A stretch of DNA of 12,214 nucleotides from Paenibacillus sp. Its GTDB lineage: Bacteria; Bacillota; Bacilli; Paenibacillales; Paenibacillaceae. Positions 6,573 to 12,214 of this stretch are shown piece by piece; within the stretch, counting starts at the first letter, position 1; the number at the start of each line of letters is the position of its first letter. A model generated the notes under the pieces. That model had not been told where the DNA came from. It was given only the letters and a program-made list of their open reading frames with translations, and searched no databases. Where the stretch lies: assembly GCA_029256665.1 (NCBI GenBank), contig JAQSXN010000045.1, positions 1 through 12,214 of the forward strand, read 5' to 3'. A program made the position numbers and the translations under genes.

Positions 6573-8192
6573 ATGAAAAAAAGGAATAGCTGGCTTACCT
6601 TATGGATGGCCGTCTTGGCCACAGCCGTCATGCTCGCCGGATGCTCGGGAGGCAACAATGGACAAGGCGGCAATACGGACGCGACGAAAGCGCCGGATTC
6701 TTCCGCGGCGCCGGAGGAGACGGCGGCGGAATATCCGGAATCGCTATCGTATTGGGTTCACCTGAATCCCAACGCGGCCGCGACGATGGCCAATCTCGGC
6801 GAGAGCAAGATGTATCAGCAATTGGAGAAGGTGACGGGCACGAAGGTGACCTGGACGCATCCGTCCGGCGAAGGCGCCCAGATCGAGGAACAGTTCAATC
6901 TGATGCTGGCGTCCAAGAAGCTGCCGGACGTGATCGAGCGCAACTGGCTCACCGTCTCGCGCGGACCGGACGACGCGATCAAGTCCGGCACGATTCTGAG
7001 ATTAAACGAGCTGATCGAAGAGCATGCGCCGAATTTGACGCAATACTTGAACGAGCATCCCGAGGTTAAAAAGATGATCATGACGGACGAAGGCAACATC
7101 TATTCCTTCCCGTTCATTCGCGGCCATGAGAAGCTGATGGTGTTTTTTGGCCCGATTATCCGCAAGGATCTGCTAGACAAAACCGGCCTCGCCATCCCCG
7201 AGACGATCGAAGAGTGGGAGAAGGTGCTGGAAGCCATGAAAGAGCAGAACAACGGCGAACCGCCGTTCGTGCATCGCATCTCCGACATGAAGGTCGGCCA
7301 CGCGTTTATCGGGGCGTTCGGCATTCCGCTCGAGTTCTACAACGATAACGGAACGGTCAAATACGGCTCGATGCAGCCGGCCTACAAGGAATTCCTGACC
7401 GTCATGAACCGCTGGTACGAAAAAGGCCTGCTGGATCCCGACTTCGCGGCGATGGACTCCAAGCTGATGGATTCCAAGGTGACGACCGGCAAGACGGCCG
7501 CGTTCGTTAGCTATACAGGCAGCGGCATCGGCAAATACATGGGGCTGATGAAGGACGATCCGACCTTCGAGCTCGTATCGACGCCTTACCCTACCTTGAA
7601 CAAAGGGGAAAACGCCGTATGGGGCCAACGCGACTTCGCTTATACGGGCATCGGAGCCGCGATTACGACGGCGGCCAAAAACCCGGAGCAGATCGTCAAG
7701 TGGCTGGACTACGCCTACGGACCCGAAGGCCATAATTTGTTCAACTTCGGCATCGAAGGCGACAGCTTCACGATGGTGGACGGCAAACAGACGTACACCG
7801 ACGTCATCATGAACAATCCGGACGACCTGCCGATTACGCAGGCGATGGCGCAATATATGCGTTCCAGCTACAATGGCCCGTTCGTACAGGACCCCGGCTA
7901 CATCGAACAATATTTGGAGCTGCCGTCCCAGCGTGAAGCGCTTGTCAATTGGGAGAAAGCAACGACCGACATGACGATGCCGCTGACGACGCTCACGGCC
8001 GAAGAAGGGCGCCAGAAGGCTTCCATCATGACCGATCTTAACGTGTATCACGAGGAAATGCTGCTCAAGTTCATCATGGGCACGGAGCCGCTGGAGAAAT
8101 TCGACGAATACGTCGAGACGCTGAAAGCGATGGGCATCGAAGAGGTCATTAAGCTGGAGCAGACGGCGCTCGAAAGATTCTTGAAGCGATAG
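6573..8192 (+). CDS. Extracellular solute-binding lipoprotein of a sugar ABC transporter (LplA/YtcQ type)
   Basis: A 539-residue lipoprotein. The signal peptide (1-23: KKR, hydrophobic core, then LAG) ends in the lipobox L21-A-G-C24. C24 would be lipidated and is followed by a flexible Gly/Asn/Ala/Pro linker to about residue 50. The rest has the size and look of the large (about 500-550 aa) oligosaccharide-binding proteins of Paenibacillaceae and B. subtilis LplA/YtcQ, with a W-rich C-terminal half (GIGAAITTAAKNPEQIVKWLDY). It captures the substrate outside the membrane and delivers it to the two permeases downstream. The SD is GAGAGGGGA (6553-6561) with a rather long spacer of about 11 nt. 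It is the first transporter gene, and a strong stem-loop follows it. The substrate is not readable from sequence. Related B. subtilis systems import pectin-derived oligosaccharides. Confidence 0.9.
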   Translation: MKKRNSWLTLWMAVLATAVMLAGCSGGNNGQGGNTDATKAPDSSAAPEETAAEYPESLSYWVHLNPNAAATMANLGESKMYQQLEKVTGTKVTWTHPSGEGAQIEEQFNLMLASKKLPDVIERNWLTVSRGPDDAIKSGTILRLNELIEEHAPNLTQYLNEHPEVKKMIMTDEGNIYSFPFIRGHEKLMVFFGPIIRKDLLDKTGLAIPETIEEWEKVLEAMKEQNNGEPPFVHRISDMKVGHAFIGAFGIPLEFYNDNGTVKYGSMQPAYKEFLTVMNRWYEKGLLDPDFAAMDSKLMDSKVTTGKTAAFVSYTGSGIGKYMGLMKDDPTFELVSTPYPTLNKGENAVWGQRDFAYTGIGAAITTAAKNPEQIVKWLDYAYGPEGHNLFNFGIEGDSFTMVDGKQTYTDVIMNNPDDLPITQAMAQYMRSSYNGPFVQDPGYIEQYLELPSQREALVNWEKATTDMTMPLTTLTAEEGRQKASIMTDLNVYHEEMLLKFIMGTEPLEKFDEYVETLKAMGIEEVIKLEQTALERFLKR

Positions 8193-8198
8193 GGGACT

Positions 8199-8246
8199 TG
8201 CGGCGCCGGCCGCCATCTAGCAAGGCAATCGCCGGTCGGCGCGGCA
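8199..8246 (+). other. Intercistronic stem-loop between binding-protein and permease genes
   Basis: 8199-8214 pairs with 8231-8246: fourteen pairs (one G-U) interrupted by one G/G and one C/C mismatch, around a 16-nt loop. The stem is very GC-rich. No T-run follows (next bases are GTCTTATCTAGC), so it is not a standard terminator. It lies in the 88-bp gap just after the lipoprotein stop. In sugar ABC operons such hairpins are known to protect the 5' part of the mRNA from 3' exonucleases, so that the binding protein is made in excess over the permeases. That role is inferred here. Confidence 0.65.
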
Positions 8247-8280
8247 GTCTTATCTAGCGGGGGACAGGGAGGAGATTCAT

Positions 8281-9252
8281 ATGGCGGTCACGAGAACGGA
8301 ACAACCATCGGCACCGGTACGCGGGACCGGCTCTCGCAATGGCTTCGGACAACGCGCGAAAAAGGATTTGGCCAAAAATAAATGGATTTATTTGATGTTA
8401 AGCCCCACGGTCGCGTATTTCCTGTTGTTTCATTACGGGCCGATGTACGGCATGCAAATCGCGTTCAAGGATTTTGGCATCAATCTCGGCATTAACGGAA
8501 GTCCGTGGACGGGCTTCGACAACTTCAAGGACTTTTTCTCCAGCTTCTATTTCGGAAGAATTCTCGTCAATACGATCCTGCTCAGCCTGTATAGCCTGAT
8601 CTTCGCGTTCCCGGCGGGAATCGCGCTGGCGCTGCTGCTGAACGAAGTTCGCAAGAACTGGTTCAAGCGGACCGTGCAGACCATTACGTATATGCCGCAC
8701 TTTATCTCGCTCGTCGTCGTGGTCGGCATTATGTTCGACTTCCTGGCGCGCGACGGTCTCATCAACAATCTGCTGTCCTCGGTGTTCGGACTTGAGCCGA
8801 TCGCGTTCATGAGGGAGGCCGATTGGTTCCGAACCTTGTATATCGGCTCCGGCATCTGGCAGAACGTCGGATGGAGCTCCATCATATTCCTGGCGGCGAT
8901 CGCCACGATCGACCCTTCCATCTACGAAGCGGCCCGAATCGACGGCGCCAGCCGGTGGAAACAAACGTTGCACGTCACGCTGCCCGGCATCGCGCCGACG
9001 ATCATTATTTTGCTCATCTTGAATATCGGTCAATTGCTTGCGGTGGGCAGCGAAAAAATATTGCTGATGTACAATCCCATTACGTATTCGACCGCCGACG
9101 TCATCGGGACCTATACGTACCGGAAGGGTATTCTGGAGACGAACTACAGCTACGCGGCCGCGGTCGGCATGTTTAACGCGATCATCAGCTTCACGCTGCT
9201 CGTGATCGCCAACGCCGTCTCGCGCAAGACGAGCGAAACCAAACTATGGTAA
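8281..9252 (+). CDS. Sugar ABC transporter permease, LplB/YteP type
   Basis: An inner-membrane permease of 323 residues with six predicted TM segments at about 36-57, 94-120, 136-156, 187-210, 239-256 and 290-312. The cytoplasmic EAA loop, which docks the ATPase, is at 216-236 (EAARIDGASRWKQTLHVTLPG) and matches the family signature. A basic, Gly/Pro-rich N-tail of about 30 residues precedes TM1, as is usual in this family. The SD AGGGAGGAGA ends a few nt before ATG 8281. It pairs with the YtcP-type permease 12 bp downstream. No ATPase gene lies in the window. In B. subtilis, relatives of this permease share the ATPase MsmX, and the same is inferred here. Confidence 0.93.
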   Translation: MAVTRTEQPSAPVRGTGSRNGFGQRAKKDLAKNKWIYLMLSPTVAYFLLFHYGPMYGMQIAFKDFGINLGINGSPWTGFDNFKDFFSSFYFGRILVNTILLSLYSLIFAFPAGIALALLLNEVRKNWFKRTVQTITYMPHFISLVVVVGIMFDFLARDGLINNLLSSVFGLEPIAFMREADWFRTLYIGSGIWQNVGWSSIIFLAAIATIDPSIYEAARIDGASRWKQTLHVTLPGIAPTIIILLILNIGQLLAVGSEKILLMYNPITYSTADVIGTYTYRKGILETNYSYAAAVGMFNAIISFTLLVIANAVSRKTSETKLW

Positions 9253-9264
9253 GGAGAGTGTGTC

Positions 9265-10140
9265 ATGAAGGCGACAATCGGAGAACGCGTATTCGGAGTA
9301 GTTAACATAGCCTTTCTGCTCGCGCTTTCCTTGGCCGCGCTGTATCCGCTTGTATTCGTTCTGTTCGCGTCGTTCAGCGATCCGGGGCAGCTCGTCCAGA
9401 CCAGGGGCATCCTGCTGTTCCCGCAGGGCTTTACATTCGACGCGTACAAGATGGTGTTCATGAACCCATCGATCGGCACGGCGTACCTCAATACGTTGTT
9501 CTATGTCATCGTGGGCACGGCGCTTAATTTGTTCCTATCATCGATGGCGGCTTACGGGCTGTCGAGGCGGGACGTCATGTGGAAAAATCCAATCATGTTC
9601 ATGATTACGTTCACGATGTTTTTCGAAGGCGGCTTGATCCCGTCGTTCCTGCTCATCAACGAGCTCGGCATGCTGGACACGCGGTGGGCGATCATCATAC
9701 CTACGGCTGTCAGCGCCTTTAATCTGATCATTATGCGCACGGCGTTCCAGGCGGTGCCAGTGGAGCTCGAGGAATCGGCAAAGCTGGATGGGGCGAACGA
9801 CTTCAAAATTTGCTGGTCGGTCGTGTTCCCGCTGTCGATGCCGGTTATCGCGGTTATGCTGCTGTTCTACGGGGTGTCGCATTGGAATGCCTGGTTCTCG
9901 GCGATGATCTATCTGCAAGACAGGGGGCTGTTCCCGCTTCAGCTGATTTTGCGCGAAATTCTGATCGTCAACGATACAAGCAGCATGATGACGGACGTCA
10001 GCTCGGGCGACCAGATGCCGATCGGCGAAACGATCAAATACGCGACGATTATCGTGGCGACGATCCCGATTCTGTGCGTGTATCCGTTCCTGCAGAAGTA
10101 CTTCGTGAAGGGCGTTATGATCGGAGCGGTGAAGGGGTAA
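9265..10140 (+). CDS. Sugar ABC transporter permease, YtcP/LplC (CUT1) type
   Basis: A 291-residue permease that forms the heterodimer with the preceding LplB-type protein. TM segments lie at about 11-35, 73-97, 108-131, 141-160, 190-208 and 259-278. The EAA loop is at 169-189 (EESAKLDGANDFKICWSVVFP) with the invariant G at 176. The C-terminus QKYFVKGVMIGAVKG is typical of the family. SD AAGGAGAG (9251-9258) overlaps the TAA stop of the upstream gene and sits 6 nt from ATG 9265, so the two permeases are co-translated. No further gene of the operon follows; the next plus-strand sequence is a palindromic element. Confidence 0.94.
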   Translation: MKATIGERVFGVVNIAFLLALSLAALYPLVFVLFASFSDPGQLVQTRGILLFPQGFTFDAYKMVFMNPSIGTAYLNTLFYVIVGTALNLFLSSMAAYGLSRRDVMWKNPIMFMITFTMFFEGGLIPSFLLINELGMLDTRWAIIIPTAVSAFNLIIMRTAFQAVPVELEESAKLDGANDFKICWSVVFPLSMPVIAVMLLFYGVSHWNAWFSAMIYLQDRGLFPLQLILREILIVNDTSSMMTDVSSGDQMPIGETIKYATIIVATIPILCVYPFLQKYFVKGVMIGAVKG

Positions 10141-10167
10141 AGCCGCGAACACGCCTCGTACTTGCAA

Positions 10168-10356
10168 GGCTAACGGACATCAGAGATGCTAATCGGCCCA
10201 TTTTGTTAGATCGACGATTCTTACGGACACCACGGACCTTATCTGGCCAAATTTGCCTAGAAATTAGGTGGAATTGGCTAAATAGAGGTCGTGGTGTCCG
10301 TCATATTTTGAAAAGACGCTAATCGCTCGGAATAACGACCGAATGGTCCGTTAGCC
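10168..10356. repeat. 189-bp element of two concentric inverted repeats
   Basis: Outer arms GGCTAACGGAC (10168-10178) and GTCCGTTAGCC (10346-10356) are perfect 11-bp inverse complements. Inner arms ACGGACACCACG (10223-10234) and CGTGGTGTCCGT (10290-10301) are perfect over 12 bp and continue inward as an imperfect stem, e.g. GGCCAA (10245-10250) with TTGGCT (10274-10279) and CCTA (10256-10259) with TAGG (10265-10268), to a GAAAT loop. Both repeats are centred on 10262, with 44-nt unpaired stretches on each side. The octamer GCTAATCG also occurs directly at 10188-10195 and 10318-10325, and ACGGACA at 10173 and 10223. No transposase or target-site duplication is seen. It could be a non-autonomous or REP-like element, or a structured terminator between convergent genes. 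Confidence 0.7.
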
Positions 10357-10369
10357 ATGGGTTCGAGGA

Positions 10370-11029
10370 TCAGCCGATTACCGCGGATCCTTTTACGGCC
10401 ATCTTATAAGCGGCCGCAACCGCTTCTTTGTATGCCTTTTGCAAAATATCGTCTTTATCCAGGATGGACGTGCCTTGAACCCGCACGATGTCGAAATCCT
10501 CGATACCCAAGAAATTGAACATCGACTTCAAATACTTGTACGAATATTCGACTTCCGTGTACCAGTCGCCGCGGGTGTAGATCGAGCCGCTTCCCTGAAT
10601 CAGAAGCATCTTGCGCCCATCTTTCAGAAGACCGATCGAGCCCGTATCGGTATATTTGAAGGTTTCCCGCGCGATTAGAATATTGTCCATATAATCCTTG
10701 AGCTTGGACGGAATATTAAAGTTATGCAGCGGATAAACGATGACATACTTACCGGCCCGTTTAAATTGCCGCAAAATCTCGTCAGACCGCTCTGCGGCTT
10801 CAAGCTCTTCGCGCGTTAGCTGAAGGCCGCTCCTTCCTTTTTCCCATGCGCTCAATAGCGTTTGGTCGAGCAGCGGAATGGCTTCCTCGTACAAATTGAT
10901 TTGTTCGATGGTTTCGTCGTCAGGCTTCAGTTCGTTGTAGGATTTCATAAAATGACGAAACGCGTTAAGACTAAACGATTGTTCAGAATCGGATTGCGGA
11001 TGCGCGTTAATGATAAGCAGATTGTTCAT
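10370..11029 (-). CDS. azoR: FMN-dependent NADH:quinone oxidoreductase / azoreductase (AzoR family)
   Basis: A cytoplasmic flavodoxin-fold enzyme of 219 residues that reduces quinones, and often azo and nitroaromatic compounds, by two-electron transfer from NAD(P)H through FMN. Visible signs are the N-terminal strand and phosphate-binding loop LLIINAHPQSDSEQSFS (4-20), the FMN-isoalloxazine motif YPLHNFNIPSKLKDYMDNI (99-117) and the second FMN loop QGSGSIYTRG (145-154). Usual family length is about 200-211 aa. The start ATG 11029 follows GGGAGGAA with good spacing; the in-frame extension upstream to a TTG at 11101 lacks an SD and would add an unrelated Cys/Arg-rich tail. It lies 80 bp downstream of an ECF41 sigma-factor gene on the same strand, with a matching promoter in the gap, so it is the likely target. 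I use azoR as a family name; the exact paralogue is not resolved. Confidence 0.9.
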   Translation of the reverse strand: MNNLLIINAHPQSDSEQSFSLNAFRHFMKSYNELKPDDETIEQINLYEEAIPLLDQTLLSAWEKGRSGLQLTREELEAAERSDEILRQFKRAGKYVIVYPLHNFNIPSKLKDYMDNILIARETFKYTDTGSIGLLKDGRKMLLIQGSGSIYTRGDWYTEVEYSYKYLKSMFNFLGIEDFDIVRVQGTSILDKDDILQKAYKEAVAAAYKMAVKGSAVIG

Positions 11030-11073
11030 GCGTCGGTTCCTCCCGTTATCTATTTTTCCTTTACAGCAAAAAA

Positions 11074-11100
11074 GACAATCGGAGGGGCGAAAACGTGACA
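11074..11100 (-). promoter_or_regulatory. Candidate ECF41-type promoter of azoR
   Basis: Reading the minus strand, TGTCACG (11100-11094) is followed after 16 nt by TGTC (11077-11074). The published ECF41 target consensus is a -35 of TGTCACA and a -10 of CGTC, so this matches 6 of 7 and 3 of 4 positions. It lies in the 80-bp gap between the ECF41 sigma gene and azoR, pointing at azoR and about 45 nt before its start codon. No equally good site was found upstream of the sigma gene itself. Confidence 0.6.
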
Positions 11101-11109
11101 AACGCTGAT

Positions 11110-12024
11110 CTATGTTTTTGAATTTTTTTGTGAGAGCAGCCGGGCGGCTATTCGAAGCTTGTCCGGATTCATCATGACATAGACTCGCGCGATGGCCGAA
11201 CGATCCGGCGTTAGGGCTAGCGAATAGACGGCGAAGGGTTTGTCCTCATAAATAACCATAAAGCTGTCGCGGCCGTTCACGAGCACGTCCCGGATCCGGC
11301 CGTTCCGAAGATAGTTGGTGACGGAAAAAGTCAACAAGGCTCGAACGCGATCCCTGCCGAAGATTGGATGAATGGCCGCACGAACTTTGCCGCCGCCATC
11401 GGTAAGCAATATGGCATCCTTGCTAAGAAGCTCTACGATGGCGGAAATATCTCCGGCGCGAAAGGCCTCGCGGAATGAGGCCGTCAAAGCTGCGGCATCC
11501 GAATGCAAGGAAGAGATCGGCAATCCGGCATCCCGGACGTCGACAGCCTCTAGTTTGCGTTTGCCTCGTCTGAACAATTGCCGGCAATAAACCTCGGATT
11601 TGTCGAGCCACTCCCCGATCTCCCCGAACGAAAAGCCAAACGTTTCCCTGAGCACGAATACGGCTCGTTCGAGCGGCGACAATCGCTGCATGACGACGAG
11701 AAATGCGTAGCTAATATCATCTTGAAGCTCGACCTCTTTCGCGGGATCTCCTTCGCTCGCGGCGACGATCGGCTCGGGCAACCACGGGCCTATGTAGGAG
11801 GTTTTGGTTTTGCGTGCCGATTTAAGCTCGTTCAAGCACCGATTCGTTACCATCTTGCCTAGATACGCTTTGATGTTCTCGATGTGGCCGGTTTCGTGCT
11901 GTTGAAGCGCGACGAATACATCCTGGACGATATCCTCGGCGTCTTGCGCCGAACCCAGCATGCGGTAGGCGATGGAGAAAAGCAACGGACGATATTGCAC
12001 ATAAAGGTCGCGGTAGTCTTTCAT
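11110..12024 (-). CDS. ECF41-type RNA polymerase sigma factor (SigJ-like) with fused SnoaL-like domain
   Basis: The protein has 304 residues. Region sigma-2 is at about 7-73 (RPLLFSIAYRMLGSAQDAEDIVQDVF) and sigma-4 at about 105-160 (LSPLERAVFVLRETFGFSFGEIGEWL). A C-terminal domain of about 125 residues with SnoaL/NTF2-like character (178-300) follows. The three ECF41 signatures are all present: WLPEP (81-85) in the linker, DGGGK (209-213) and NPDKL (286-290). In this group no separate anti-sigma gene is needed; the fused domain controls activity, with the last motif region affecting it. ECF41 genes usually sit next to carboxymuconolactone decarboxylase, oxidoreductase or epimerase genes; here the neighbour is an AzoR-type oxidoreductase. 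The start ATG 12024 has a modest SD (AGGGA about 9 nt upstream) and gives the normal N-terminus. Confidence 0.93.
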   Translation of the reverse strand: MKDYRDLYVQYRPLLFSIAYRMLGSAQDAEDIVQDVFVALQQHETGHIENIKAYLGKMVTNRCLNELKSARKTKTSYIGPWLPEPIVAASEGDPAKEVELQDDISYAFLVVMQRLSPLERAVFVLRETFGFSFGEIGEWLDKSEVYCRQLFRRGKRKLEAVDVRDAGLPISSLHSDAAALTASFREAFRAGDISAIVELLSKDAILLTDGGGKVRAAIHPIFGRDRVRALLTFSVTNYLRNGRIRDVLVNGRDSFMVIYEDKPFAVYSLALTPDRSAIARVYVMMNPDKLRIAARLLSQKNSKT

Positions 12025-12195
12025 AGATTCGGATCCCTATCTTTCTATAAGATGTTTAAGGCAGCGTATGTACCGTCATGTTATTTCCTTCTACGAGAAT
12101 AACACGGTTGGCATGACGATTCCCAGTGAAGGCGATGCCCGATTAGACGCGGCATGGCGGATTGCGATATGCTGGTGGGAGACAAGCTTGGAAGC

Positions 12196-12212
12196 GGGGA
12201 GGAATAAAGTTG
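12196..12212 (+). promoter_or_regulatory. Possible ribosome binding site and TTG start at right edge
   Basis: GGGGAGGA (12196-12203) is followed after 6 nt by TTG (12210-12212), two bases before the window ends. This looks like the beginning of a plus-strand gene divergent from the sigma-factor gene, but no coding sequence remains to test it. An alternative plus frame opens at ATG 12068 behind a weak AAGG and runs open to the edge; only one of the two readings can be right. Confidence 0.3.
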
Positions 12213-12214
12213 AA

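Noticed and set aside
7173..8216. Long minus-strand open frame (347 codons) opposite the binding-protein gene
   Set aside because: It is Arg/His/Val rich with no recognisable domain, and it mirrors the codon bias of a clearly real gene on the plus strand. The same holds for the antisense frames at 4388-5290, 5402-6271, 8398-9033 and 9538-10167.
9810..10322. Plus-strand frame running from the second permease into the palindromic element
   Set aside because: Out of frame with the permease, Arg/Asp rich, no SD; its extension only reflects lack of stops in GC-rich DNA.

Overview
The window reads as chromosomal DNA of a spore-forming Firmicute of the Paenibacillaceae (Paenibacillus/Cohnella-like). 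The basis is a Sda-type sporulation checkpoint peptide, a Bacillus-type NDH-2 with a Rex-like operator, strong AGGAGG ribosome binding sites, moderately GC-rich genes, and a membrane-bound AraC regulator next to a LplA/LplB/YtcP-type sugar transporter. No tRNA, rRNA, CRISPR array or transposase gene was seen.

Left part (1-900): an AT-rich C-terminal fragment of an unrecognised gene, then a dense cluster of six DnaA-box-like 9-mers leading into a short sda gene (323-478). This arrangement is expected if DnaA controls the sporulation brake. A small Cys-rich zinc-ribbon protein faces it on the minus strand.

Redox part (897-3851): a type-2 ferredoxin/flavodoxin-NADP+ reductase (minus, TTG start) diverges across a 430-bp intergenic region from a type II NADH dehydrogenase (plus). 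The NDH-2 promoter carries a nearly perfect Rex operator, so NADH dehydrogenase should respond to the NADH/NAD+ ratio. A small acidic-tailed protein starts inside the ndh stop codon (TAATG), and a strong rho-independent terminator closes the unit.

Transport part (4037-10140): a 784-aa two-TM membrane regulator with a C-terminal AraC DNA-binding domain (YtdP-like) precedes a lipoprotein solute-binding protein and two permeases. The set resembles B. subtilis YtcQ/YteP/YtcP and probably imports an oligosaccharide. No ATPase or glycoside hydrolase lies in the window, so a shared MsmX-like ATPase elsewhere is inferred. A GC-rich stem-loop without a T-run sits between the binding-protein gene and the first permease gene and may favour binding-protein mRNA.

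Right part (10141-12214): a 189-bp element made of two concentric inverted repeats separates the transporter from a minus-strand pair: an ECF41-type (SigJ-like) sigma factor with a fused SnoaL-like C-terminal domain, followed by an AzoR-type FMN oxidoreductase. A promoter resembling the ECF41 target consensus lies between them, which suggests that the sigma factor drives the azoreductase. The most interesting points are the ECF41-azoR module, the DnaA-box array at sda, and the nested palindromic element.
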